From Norana najaformis (Eukaryota; Annelida; Clitellata; Crassiclitellata; Hormogastridae), in NCBI GenBank assembly GCA_964023275.1, contig OZ029927.1, positions 8,410,720 to 8,474,719 on the forward strand: a DNA stretch of 64,000 bases, written 5' to 3'. The notes beneath the pieces are model-generated. The model worked only from the letters and a program-made list of their open reading frames with translations. It searched no databases and was not told the origin of the DNA. A program made the translations under genes and the position numbers. This document shows, piece by piece, positions 10,990-21,920 of the stretch. Positions within the stretch are counted from its first letter, which is position 1; each line of letters starts with the position of its first letter.

Positions 10990-12430
10990 CTGATTGACTG
11001 TTAGCGTGAACTTTCTTCGGTTTTTTCATCATGAACAGAAACGAAAGATTTAGTCATGGAGGAAATTCTAAAATCACAAACATTAAGCCTAAAAATCCCT
11101 TTTAACGTAAGGAAATTTTGGGAATCACAGCATCGCATTGCGTGGAATTACTATGAAATAAAATTTCTGGCTTTGTAGCTTTAGTTTTTAGCTTTAGAAT
11201 TATACAGATTTGACAAAAGCGAAAATTGATATAAGTGTTTAATGCGTGTGTGTCGTTATTGTCAAAGTAGACTTATTTAATACAACCTAGTGGCGGAATG
11301 TCTGTGACTGATTGGAAATTACTTGAACTCCGTGGTCAATCTGTTTGTCCAGGCTTTAGTCAAAGTTTACCGATATACTGAATTTAAATCAACATCGACG
11401 ATTACTTATTGACTTATCCGCATATATGTGTCTAAGAATTTCTTTATCTCCTTTTAGAAAATCATCAGAGGTGTTTCTGGCTGGCCTTATAATAATTACG
11501 TTAAACTTTTAATACGACAACATAATCATCTGTAGTCGAATTACAAAAAATCGAGAAACTCGTGAAGGAGGTAGCGTGGTCACCACTTCTGTAATAGTTC
11601 TTACCATACCTATATCATCTTATGTTGCTTTACCTTATCATACCATGCATTACCTGGCAAAACCTTATCTTACCTTAGTTCATCTTACCTTATATTTACA
11701 AACATGCATGCATCTAGAACATCAGGAGCAAAATGATACTTCTATGTTAGCAAAGTATAGGCCCATATTATGCAAATTATAATTATGTAGAAAAGTTGTG
11801 ATCTAAGTGTGTGAACCCCAGTTGCTCTTCGAATATTAGGCGAACAACTTGAAAACTAAGCAAACTCTCAAGCACATCCTTCTATTGTAGGCTTATGCAT
11901 GGTTTATATCAAAAGTGTTCACTTGCTTATTCAAGCACCTTACAGGCCATATTTAAGATCATGGCTTTTATTACTAAAGAAAGGTTACTGCGGTAGTGAA
12001 AGACTTATCAGGAAGAAAAGGAGTTATTGTGAAAATTGTGTGACACATATACGGAAGTACGAGCTCTGATAAATACACAAACTGGCGTTTAGATTGACTT
12101 AACTGACATGACAAATGACAAAGAAGTACTGTGAAGTTGGATTGAGTTGCTTTTACCCTAATTTTAGTTAAAGCGGAAAATATTGAAATCGCACCAGAGA
12201 ACAGAAAACGTCATGAAACTTATGCTGCTGCATTTCGTAACGGGTAATCGTCGGTTAAAATCTTGTTCTTTCCCTTATTATAAAAGTTTAGTGTACCAAA
12301 TGTTCGACTACAATTACAGTGAAGGTTTTAACATCGGAAAAGCAACTTCATTCCTCTTGGAATTACTACGCTTTAAAGCATTTTGTATAGATTCATACAC
12401 ATACAGTATTTGATATTGCCCTCCTCCTAA
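10990..12430. other. no recognised gene
   Basis: About 1.4 kb without a supported coding frame. A CTTAC/CCTTA-rich patch lies at 11600-11700. Confidence 0.45.
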
Positions 12431-12439
12431 AAACTCAGA

Positions 12440-12690
12440 AGTGTATGGCCAATCCTAAATAGGTTACCTAAGAGCTATGTTGCGGGTCCCATCTTATTCA
12501 ACAGCGCTCAGTCAAAGCAAAATCTGATTGAAAGGTAAGGTCAGTTTGAGTTCAGAGTCAAATGTCATTAAAGAGATAGATAACTACTCGAGAGATTTTT
12601 GTAATTGGACCGGCGGAAAGGACGATTCAAGACAAGATATTTCAAAGTAATGTTTCCAGTTTGAAAGAAAGTTCAAAGGAACAGAATTGT
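12440..12690 (-). mobile_element. old copy of the (ATTACG)-tailed LINE 3' end
   Basis: CATCTTATTCAACAGCGC then TCAGTCAAAGCAAAATC parallels CAGCTTATTCACAGGCGCTC at 45.2 kb, and the pattern continues with a purine-rich stretch. It is strongly diverged and has no clear tail. Confidence 0.45.
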
Positions 12691-12947
12691 TGAGCTGGTA
12701 GGATCGGTGATATAGTTGTTCATTCCAATATGGTGGAGCAGCTGGAGGAAAATTTATCGAGTCAGTGGCAACATTGTAACATTATTCGTCCCAGTTATAA
12801 AATTATCCAGAATCCATAATTGGAACTCGGAGCCACCGCTAAATATTGTGCAAATGAATTTTTGTGTACAGTGTCTCATGAATGAAAAAATATTTATTGG
12901 AGGGGTGAGAGAATTAGATTTGCAACTCTTGTTTTTAAGGGCTACTC

Positions 12948-13050
12948 TAATTTATACATGTATATATGTTTGTATGTATGTATATATATGCGTCTATGAA
13001 TGTATGTATGTATGTATATATGTATGCATGCATAATGCATATGCATGTTT
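12948..13050. repeat. ATGT/ATGC microsatellite
   Basis: Interrupted TGTA repeats with ATGCATGC variants. It yields spurious Met/Tyr/Val/Cys frames. Confidence 0.85.
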
Positions 13051-13109
13051 ACAACTGCAATTTGCAAATTACCTCTTCGCGAAAAGTTCAAAAGTGTACA
13101 CTGAAATCG

Positions 13110-13315
13110 AGGGAAGGGAAACACTAAGAACCATACACAGTCTGGAAGAGGTATGTTTTCAGTTTTGAGCGTAAGTTAGATTCAGTAACATAAAGAGGTA
13201 GAGGGTGCCAGATTGAGGAACCACCAACTGCGAAAGAACGCCGGCCAAAGAATAAGACGGTTTTTCGATGATGCTGATTGAAGAGAGAGCTACAGGATTT
13301 AATCATGGATGATAA
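13110..13315 (-). mobile_element. LINE C-terminal fragment, left of the solo LTR
   Basis: The minus frame RRSFAVGGSSIWHPLPLYV then SNLRSKLKTYLFQTVYG is the L2/CR1 C-terminal signature. With 14205-14930 it forms one LINE copy that was split when the LTR element inserted. Confidence 0.75.
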
Positions 13316-13324
13316 TGTGGAGAA

Positions 13325-13795
13325 TCTGCCTTTGCCTTTATTCTAACTGCCTTTATGTTAATTAGCCTCTATGCTAATTAGCCTCTGGCCTCTATGCCTC
13401 TGCCTCTATGTTAATTAGCCTCTATGCTAATTAGCCTCTGGCCTCTGCCTCTGCCTTTATGTTAATTAGCCTCTATGCTAATTAGCCTCTGCCTCTGCCT
13501 TTATGTTAATTAGCCTTTATGTTAATTAGCCTCTATGCTAATTAGCCTCTAAGTCTAAGCCTCTGCCTCTATGTTAATTAGCCTCTATGCTAATTAGCCT
13601 CTGCCTCTATGTTAATTAGCCTTTATGTTAATTAGCCTCTATGCTAATTAGCCTCTGCCTCTGCCTTTATGTTAATTAGCCTCTATGCTAATTAGCCTCT
13701 GGCCTCTAAGCCTCTGCCTTTATGTTAATTAGCCTCTATGCTAATTAGCCTCTAAGCATCTGCCTCTAAGCATCTGCCTCTAAGCCTCTAAGGAT
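13325..13795. repeat. TAATTA minisatellite forming the LTR U3 region
   Basis: Units alternate ATGTTAATTAGCCTCT with ATGCTAATTAGCCTCT, joined by GCCTCT hexamers. I count 18 TAATTAGCCT-type cores. TAATTA is the core recognised by Antp/Lhx-type homeodomains, so the array could act as an enhancer for the LTR promoter (inference). Confidence 0.85.
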
Positions 13796-13798
13796 GCC

Positions 13799-13806
13799 TA
13801 TATAAG
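13799..13806 (+). promoter_or_regulatory. TATA box of the LTR promoter
   Basis: TATATAAG directly follows the minisatellite. The expected start is near 13825-13835, in the CAGTCAGCAGCACGG leader. This is the only well-placed TATA box in this part of the window. Confidence 0.6.
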
Positions 13807-14204
13807 CACAGTCAGTACAGTCAGCAGCACGGACGGAGGACTGGCAGTCAGCAAGAAGAGTCGTCAGCAACTGACCGTCAGCAGTGTCGAGTTCGACTCC
13901 GCGGTCGTGTTTTAGCCAGTTAGTCGGCCAAGTTGAGTTTTTAACCTAGTTTAGTGGAATAGAAGTTAAGTCGTTGGCGTAATTGTACTTCAGTTGTCAT
14001 AATTGTCGTTTTGAGTTGCGAACAATACACGATTGAAACTTGAAGACTCTGTGTTCAGCCTCCTGACAGACCACGGGAGCCTTGCCCCGCGGACCGACCC
14101 CAGAACGGCGCTGGTTAGGTCATCCTGGTGTAGTTTGGACCAGCTGCCGTGAGGAAAACACTCGGGGGTCCTTAGTAGCAGTGCCCCCAGAAACGTCACA
14201 ATAA

Positions 14205-14930
14205 TAAGGAGGATCATAGATGATTTGCGCGTGCTGTGAACATGAGGAATGCCATTTTGAAGCGGATATACGCTAAAATACAGGAAGCCAGTGTAGAGAA
14301 CGAAGAGCAGGTGTGATATGATTTCGGTAAGATCACGGTAGTCGTGTAGCCTGATGCATGACTATAGTTAGGTGAAACAGTGTGCAGTCAGGAAGACCAT
14401 AAAGCTGTTGAATAATTCTGTGGTGAAAAAAGCAAGTCGGAAAAATTACAATCATTGGAATTTCAGAGGAGGTGATGAGTCAAGTTTAATTGTAACTCTA
14501 AGACCCTAAACGGTAGAGGATGAGGAAAGTAAAGACGAGGAATCAGAGTTACAGGTTAGTGCACTGTAGGAGCTTAGAGGAAAGTCAAACTAGATGAGTT
14601 CAGATTTGTCGAGATTAAATTCACACCCCCATCGAATGATGTTATCTTTGCAGACGAGAGTTCTCTTGGTAGTATCTGCGACCTCATTTAGCCGGAGATG
14701 TAAATAGAGTTAGGTTTTATCAGCATAGATGTGGATTTCTGTGCCAGAACAAAGATAGCAATGGGTGACACGCAGAGTTCCGCGAGCGCCTTAGCACTGA
14801 ATCTTGTGGGATATAAATTTAATCGGCAGATGGCAAAGTATATTTCAGAAATCCAGCTTCTTATTTGTGTCAATGAACTTCTTCTATCGTTCGCCATTTT
14901 ATAGGTTAAAGTAAATTGACACAAGAATTT
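14205..14930 (-). mobile_element. LINE reverse-transcriptase part, right of the solo LTR
   Basis: On the minus strand a decayed YADDTQLYLHL block (14690-14740, frame broken) is followed by KDNIIRWGCEFNLDKSELI, the stretch after the RT catalytic Asp pair, then weaker downstream readings. It continues into 13110-13315 across the LTR. Confidence 0.6.
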
Positions 14931-15179
14931 CATTTTCTTCTCGGAAAAGTGGTATGAATTTCAAGTTTTTTTCAAGCTGTAGCCTAACAATCACGAAACA
15001 TTGACGCGTTATCGGCTGGTTTTATAAGTGATCCGCTTTTAGGCGCATTGTGCCAGGTCTAGCTTTAGACAGATTGACATTTGCAGTAAGACAGTGGCCT
15101 ACTAAAGACAAAATAGGAATATTAGAGCGCTAGATGTCATCTCATGCAGCGTTTATAAACCTCAGTCGGCTTCGTTTGA

Positions 15180-15470
15180 TATTTACTTTCGGGTCATTTC
15201 CTACTTTGGCTTGTGCTGCCAGAGTCAAGTAGTGGTCTGCTCTTTGGTGAAGCCATTATCTGCTATGTCTTCCCTTGTGGTGGTGTCCTTGAAAATTACA
15301 TTTTGATTTGTCGTTATTCATCCTGCAGATGTATTCAGAAAGGTCCATTTTGCTTCTGATAACCCCTGCATCAGGTCTTCTTTTATGTTCAGCCTTTTTA
15401 ACTTTCTGCATCCGCTTTTTATGCAACGTCTTTCTATAATAGTACTTTTCATATGCCATTTACAGATTAG
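15180..15470 (-). mobile_element. RTE-like LINE C-terminal fragment (twin of 4185-4400)
   Basis: The minus frame HKRRPDAGVIRSKMDLSEY then ICRMNNDKSKCNF resembles the RTE C-terminus. ACCAAAGAG and AGACCTGATG patches are shared with 4200-4390 in reverse. It marks the outer end of the inverted duplication. Confidence 0.65.
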
Positions 15471-15589
15471 GGCAAATGCATATATTATTAAGAACCTACA
15501 TAAACTTTCAGTGATATTTTATAAAACTTGCAAATAAACCTGTATGTCTAGCACAAAACTATTGGGATATCTGTAGAATTTATTCTATG

Positions 15590-15850
15590 GTGATTACTTA
15601 ACATCAGCTGACAGTTCACCATACGATTCTATCATTTAGAAGCAGCCATCCACTTTCTTATGAACCAAATGATCTCCATTGTTTGTTGCAACAGTTACAC
15701 ATTTGATTTGTCATTAAGTTTTGATGCCACAGCTAAATGTACGAAAATAAAATACTGCATACTACTTTAAAATTTTATACCAGAGTTTAAAAAAGTGATG
15801 TCATGAACCATACTAAGAATTAAAGTTAATTTTTATTAGTCAGGTGTTAT
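15590..15850. repeat. upstream flank shared with the left zinc-finger copy
   Basis: Reverse-complement partner of 2630-2840 and 3630-3760. It lies directly upstream of the right zinc-finger gene. Confidence 0.7.
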
Positions 15851-16136
15851 GGCTATCAGCTTTTTCATCGTCTTCAAACAGTCTTAAGAACACTTCAGAA
15901 AGCATGTTTTGCATGACTTCATGTAATCATTGTTGAAATGCCATACGGAGTGAATGCAGCAGATATGCTGTAATCAAGTTTTGCTGGTTTAAGAGTAAGC
16001 ATTTCAACACAAAATAAATGGAGAAAGATGCACTTGTGCATCAACTGTGTTGGAAAGCACTGACATAGGTCACTATTTTGAAATTCATATAAAAGCTCAT
16101 GCTGAAGGAAACCGCAAGAAATACTAGGTGGTTCAG

Positions 16137-17696
16137 GAATCATCCGCTGAAGTTGATGAAAAGAAAGGTCGTGTGAGAACCCCTGCAGCAAAACAGCCAT
16201 ACAAATGTCAGTTATGTCAAAGATCAGTTTCGTTAGTTGCTAGTATGAAGCGTCATTTGATGAAACATAAAGGAGAAAGACGATACAAATGCCAGTTGTG
16301 TCAGAAGTCATTTGCATCTTTTAAATATCTAAGGCTACATGGAAGAACTCATACTGGAGAAAGACTACACAAGTGTCAGGAATGTCAGAGATCATTTACA
16401 CTAGTCAATGTGCTGAAGAGTCATCTAAGAACCCATAGTGGAGAAAAGCCATACAAATGTCAGTTATGTCAAATGTCGTTGGGCCATTTGGATGGTCTGA
16501 AACGTCACATGAGAACTCATACTGGAGAAAAACCATACAAATGTCAGTTATGTCAGAGATCATTTTCACAAGGTGGTAGTATGAAGCGTCATATGATAAC
16601 ACATACAGTAGAAAGCCAATACTCGTGTCAGTTATGTCGGAAATCATTTACAGAAAGTACTGTTCTGAAGATTCATATGAAAACACATAATGTGGAAAAA
16701 CTACACAAATGCCAGCTATGTCAAAAATCATTTTCACAAGTTGGTCACCTAAAAAGTCACATTAGAACGCATACTGGAGAAAAGCCATACAGATGTAAGT
16801 TATGTCAGAAATCATTTCCTCAGTCGTTTGCTTTGAAGCGTCACATGAGAACCCATACTGGAGAAAAACCATACAAATGCCAGTTGTGTAAGAAATCATT
16901 TTCGCGATCTGATAAATTGAAGCGTCATTTGAGCACCCATTCTGGAGAAAGACCATACAAATGTCATTTATGTCATAGGTCGTTTTCACGAGTTTGCAGT
17001 ATGAAGCGTCATAAGATAACACATACAGGAGAAAGACGAAACATTTGTAATTTAGATCAGAAATCATCGACAGAAAGTAGTCCTCTGATGAATCAAGTGA
17101 AAACTCATACTGGAGTAAAGCCATACATATGCCACTTCCGTGAGAAATCATTTTCTTTGTCTGGTGGTCTGAAAAGTCATACGAAAACTCATACTAAGGA
17201 AAAGCCATCCATTTGTGACGTTTTTCTTGAAGAATTCACGGAACACAGAGATCTAAATACACACAGAACAGCTTATACAAACGAAAAACCGTACACATGC
17301 AAGAAACATTTTACTGAGGCTGTTGCTCATAACAAACAGTTTAAATTCTATTCAGGAATTGGCCTACAGCCGAAAGATCTTAAATTGAAGAGAAATTTAA
17401 TTTCTAACCTTTCTGATCGACGAACCTCATTAAGGAAGAAACGTTTCTCAATGAATATAATTAATGATTCTCATGGAATTGCAGGTGTTCTGAAAAATAT
17501 TAGGGTTGGAATTTACCCGTGTGTGAACAATTTGAAATCAGTTGAGAATGTCCAACCTTTCTTGGCAAATCCTTATGGATGTGGTATATGCGATGGACTT
17601 TTTGAAATAGAGAAAGAATTTCTAGATCATTGTTCTAGCCATGGATTTTCTTCGCCTGATGGTTTATTTGTTGACTTATGCGGAATTGTATGTTAG
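16137..17696 (+). CDS. C2H2 zinc-finger protein, terminal exon
   Basis: An open frame of about 519 codons carries tandem 28-residue fingers. Ten are canonical (CxxC...HxxxH with THTGEKPY linkers, roughly residues 20-300). Three are degenerate: NICNLDQKS and YICHFREKS have lost the second Cys, and SICDVFLEE lacks the pair. Next comes a basic spacer (LKLKRNLISNLSDRR) and a last C-terminal finger-like CGICDGLFEIEKEFLDHC, ending VDLCGIVC. Proteins of this type bind DNA through finger arrays and often regulate transcription. No KRAB, BTB, SET or SCAN domain is visible. I set the start at a possible splice acceptor (GGTTCAG before 16137) because a stop precedes it and no upstream ATG is in frame. 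The first in-frame ATG, near 16243, would lose finger one. It could also be a single-exon gene with a damaged start. The inverted paralogue is at 1210-2450. Confidence 0.82.
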   Translation, partial: ESSAEVDEKKGRVRTPAAKQPYKCQLCQRSVSLVASMKRHLMKHKGERRYKCQLCQKSFASFKYLRLHGRTHTGERLHKCQECQRSFTLVNVLKSHLRTHSGEKPYKCQLCQMSLGHLDGLKRHMRTHTGEKPYKCQLCQRSFSQGGSMKRHMITHTVESQYSCQLCRKSFTESTVLKIHMKTHNVEKLHKCQLCQKSFSQVGHLKSHIRTHTGEKPYRCKLCQKSFPQSFALKRHMRTHTGEKPYKCQLCKKSFSRSDKLKRHLSTHSGERPYKCHLCHRSFSRVCSMKRHKITHTGERRNICNLDQKSSTESSPLMNQVKTHTGVKPYICHFREKSFSLSGGLKSHTKTHTKEKPSICDVFLEEFTEHRDLNTHRTAYTNEKPYTCKKHFTEAVAHNKQFKFYSGIGLQPKDLKLKRNLISNLSDRRTSLRKKRFSMNIINDSHGIAGVLKNIRVGIYPCVNNLKSVENVQPFLANPYGCGICDGLFEIEKEFLDHCSSHGFSSPDGLFVDLCGIVC

Positions 17697-17699
17697 ATT

Positions 17700-17930
17700 A
17701 TGTGAGAAAAGATTAAAACAGTTATTTTATGTATTCCTTTGATTTCTCTGAATTAATTATCGAATATAAGCACTTTACTATACAGAATAGAAGTTTGAGC
17801 AATGAAAATGTTATGGTAAATAGGAAGCACCTGAGTGATACACCATTTGTCCAATTCAGGATTTTCCTAAGTTCTGGAAAGTAATAGAAAGAACAATCCT
17901 AAAGAACCCCATTTTGTTAGTGATTCATTG
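17700..17930. other. 3' flank of the zinc-finger gene, nothing recognised
   Basis: AT-rich, with no AATAAA close to the stop. Confidence 0.4.
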
Positions 17931-17939
17931 TGGTCTGCA

Positions 17940-19005
17940 AGATAAACTAAACATAAAGCCCCTTTGCACACCTTGAATTGCACAGCAAGATTTGATGCAG
18001 AACCGATGTCGAATCCGTACCAGATCTTCTGAACACTGAATAACTGTTAGTTTTACTTGAAACAGGATTTCGCCAAAGCTTACTGAAAATAGCGCTGATG
18101 GAAGAGGATAAGCCAAAAACAGCAATCGCCAATCAAGTTGTGTTGTTTCAGTTCACCAAGATGCCATTTGGTTGATTAACTCAGGGGCCTCTTTCACTAA
18201 AATGATGAAGACATTGTTTTCTTGATTGAAAAACATAAATTTATGGATGATGTGATCACTCACAATCCGATGTGGAAGGATCATGTACATTAGCTTATAA
18301 GAGTATTTTAACAAGTTAGAGATGCGTCGCAAACTTTCAAGCCTTCTGAGCGTTACCTGGGTTATGGAATAATAGAGTTTTGGGGCATAATATTGGATAT
18401 GGTAAAAAAAGTGTGTCCAGACAAGATAGAGACCTGTTTGGAAGTTCTTATACATGGGACGAAACGACAGTTGCATGCTCTTTTGAGCATGACATTGTAC
18501 TACCCGAGATTCGTGACCAACTACGCCTCCACTGCAGTTCCATTGACGGACATGACAAAGAAGGGCCATCCAATTAAACCTCAGTGGGGCGAAGAATCAA
18601 ACTGGGTGTTTGAAACACTGAAGGAATGTCGAAATACAGCTCCAGTGCTGTGCCATTTAGACTTTGACAGAACGTTTGTGTTTCAGACAGATACGTCTGA
18701 CATAGCCTTGGGCACCATACTCCAACAACAGTTCAGAGATGGAATTTTTCCAGTTGCTTATTTGAACCGGAAGCTGTCTGACCGGGAGAAGAATTACTCT
18801 GTAAGTGAGAAAGAATACTTGTGTCAATTACGCAATAAAGCGATTTAATGGGCTGAGGAAGGTTTCAGGTTTATCTGTTTAGACGTGTATTTGTACTGTG
18901 ACGAATCCAAGAATCACGAGATGGCCTTTGTCACTGTAGCTATACAAGCATCGCATTGAGGCAGTAAGTGGGCGACAATTTTGCTACAGATTGCCTAAGT
19001 CGTTA
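17940..19005 (+). pseudogene. pol: Ty3/Gypsy pol remnant: reverse transcriptase to RNase H
   Basis: In broken frames the order is EEDKPKTAIANQ, VLFQFTKMPFG (RT entry), a ruined YLDD region, then an open stretch of 151 codons: YPRFVTNYASTAVPLTDMTK, VLCHLDFDRTFVFQTDTSD, LGTILQQQFRDG, PVAYLNRKLSDREKNYSVSE. This is the RT connection and RNase H-like start of Ty3/Gypsy pol. The catalytic Asp pair of RT is not recognisable. Decayed text continues to about 19005 (YLYCDESKNHEMAFVT). No LTRs were found around it. Confidence 0.8.
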
Positions 19006-19214
19006 GCATGTTTAAATACGGAGTTTAGTGCTACTAAGTTCAGTATGGTTATACCACAATTGCCTGTATAGATATTGTGTTGCAGTGTTCAGTATTATTA
19101 AGGTTGTTCTGTTTAAGTGTTCTACAGGCTAAACGACTGACTATCGGTTTGCTAATGAAACGCTCACTCCTTTACGACTGTGTGCCGTGACGTGCTGTTG
19201 TAGGGAGTAAGACT

Positions 19215-19600
19215 AAAGCGTCTCAGTTCTTTCGCATATATCGTCAGGATTCGAAGCCCTGTCGTGAGATGTGGCCAAACGTACTTGATGACCTCTCACC
19301 GTAGTAGGGAGGAATCTTGCTATATAATCTGGCACTGCACCTAAGGGTCGGTAATTCCTGTGCAGCAATACCCTCAGTTGGTTTACCAGGTGGCCGTTCA
19401 ATTCTTGAACCTACAGTGGCGTCCGCAACCCTCGAACAGAGGGTTATCGTATCCCCTAGTGGATAAGGGTTCTTTTCCTCTACAACAGATTGATCTTTGT
19501 TCACTGTATAAGTGTCTTGAGGAAGTTGGCGAAGCATAAATTCCTCTCTTAGCCTAGTGAGTTCCTCCAAAAATCCTTCGCTCATCCTCGATTGGTGCTG
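19215..19600 (-). pseudogene. Gypsy pol C-terminal tail fragment
   Basis: A 113-codon minus-strand frame contains ELTRLREEFMLRQ, GDTITLCSRVADATV and, near its end, ELPTLRCSARLYSKIPPYYGE-type text. A Pro/Arg/Ser motif followed by a Tyr-Gly is typical of the extreme C-terminus of Gypsy integrase (compare xLRRSxRxxxxPxRYG). It faces the 17.9-19.0 kb remnant, so it is a separate piece or was inverted. Confidence 0.45.
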
Positions 19601-19625
19601 TATAAACGCCCATAACTTTCCCTCA

Positions 19626-20876
<1,251 letters not shown>

Positions 20877-20879
20877 GCC

Positions 20880-21640
20880 TTGCCCAAGATTTGCTTGTTA
20901 CAGATAGGTTTACTGCTTGATAAAATCCTGTACTGTCTAGAGTTTCATGTTCGCTTCATATAAAAGACAGACAATACACAGAATTCTACAACATAAATAG
21001 TAGGGTTTGATGATTAGAATGAAAATTAACTTTTCTACTTCTTTTCAAAGAAAACTTCCACACAAATTTTCCTGTGTGTACTCGAGGTGAAGGTTTACCG
21101 AGCAATTTCTCTGTTTAGTGGCATATAGCATATGGTGCAAGGTGAATTTATCAATGTGTCATATTTAGACGTACATGTACAAAGGTTGTTTGCTACGGCT
21201 TAATTACTACTTAATAAATAAGTGTACTACCAGCACAGCAGAATAGTGTAGATAAGTAAATTATTTTAAATCTATTTTACTTACTGAAGTTAGACAATAC
21301 GTATTCCTGCCCTCTGGCGAACTGAATCTAATAGAACGCAAATGAACATTTTTAGCACCAGGGTTCAACTTATTTCAACGACTCTGGTCTGCGCTACATC
21401 GATTTCGGACGGGCCAGAGTTATTGTGCCTGCACCCTCGTCAAATGGGGACAATCAACTTTGTATTCATGCAGGTGTTGCGCAGTGAAGCCTATGGCTGA
21501 GCAAAGTTCAGTCCTAGTTATGATCGAGAGGAAAATAGTTAGCCTTTCTGGCTTTGTCGCAGGTACCATATCCTTGGAAGCCTCCCTCCTGTCCAACCGC
21601 GATGAACCCCAGGGTTGTTCTCTTGTGAAGCCCTGAGAAC
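20880..21640. other. no recognised feature
   Basis: Intergenic sequence without a supported frame. Weak minus-strand frames near 21420-21750 do not resemble a known family. Confidence 0.4.
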
Positions 21641-21679
21641 AGTGACTAACTGAATGTGGTTGTTTTGCCGGAAGAAATC

Positions 21680-21783
21680 TTCTGTAAACGAAATGCCAGG
21701 GATCGCCTCTGCATTCAGAAGGAACTTGCAGCCTTAAAGGCTTCCATAACAACTGATTGCTACCAAGCCAGGGTGAAGATAAT
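21680..21783 (+). mobile_element. LINE fragment, left half (split by the ISL2EU insertion)
   Basis: The frame RDRLCIQKELAALKASITT then DCYQARVKI is related to LTAVTSCVTSEYHQARIRAV at 29.85 kb. The reading resumes at 24372 (ASPHAGNW) in the same register, as in the 29.9-kb copy (TSPHSGDW). Confidence 0.65.
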
Positions 21784-21920
21784 AGGGGACTCTGTAAAAA
21801 TGGCTGCTATAGGTGGCGCCAGTGTGCAATGCCGTGTAAGCATGCACTTCCGGTAAAGTCGTGTGCATTGATGTTGGTGTATTTATGTGAAGGTGATCGA
21901 AAATATGTCTAATATTAAAA

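Larger units (their letters stand above)
13316..14200 (+). mobile_element. solo LTR (885 bp, TG...CA, 4-bp target duplication)
   Basis: The segment begins TGTGGAGAATCTG and ends AAACGTCACA, and ATAA flanks it on both sides (13312-13315 and 14201-14204). The left part (U3) is almost wholly a minisatellite. It is followed by a TATA box (13799-13806), a GTCAGCAG-rich leader and a U5-like end (AACAATACACGATTGAAAC, then GAAGACTCTGTG), a wording common in Ty3/Gypsy LTRs. No internal region or primer-binding site follows, so the element was reduced by LTR-LTR recombination. It lies inside an older LINE copy in the opposite orientation. Confidence 0.72.

Noticed and set aside
13325..13795. Regular repeats resembling a CRISPR array
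   Set aside because: Repeats are contiguous with hexamer joints and no unique spacers, in a eukaryotic LTR.
16405..17151. Minus-strand frames over the zinc-finger gene
   Set aside because: Shadows of the 84-bp finger repeat; the repeated wording merely mirrors the plus strand.
18153..18569. 138-codon minus-strand frame
   Set aside because: Antisense of the Ty3/Gypsy pol remnant; no domain of its own.
21420..21752. 110-codon minus-strand frame
   Set aside because: Overlaps the plus-strand LINE fragment at its right end and shows no known domain.
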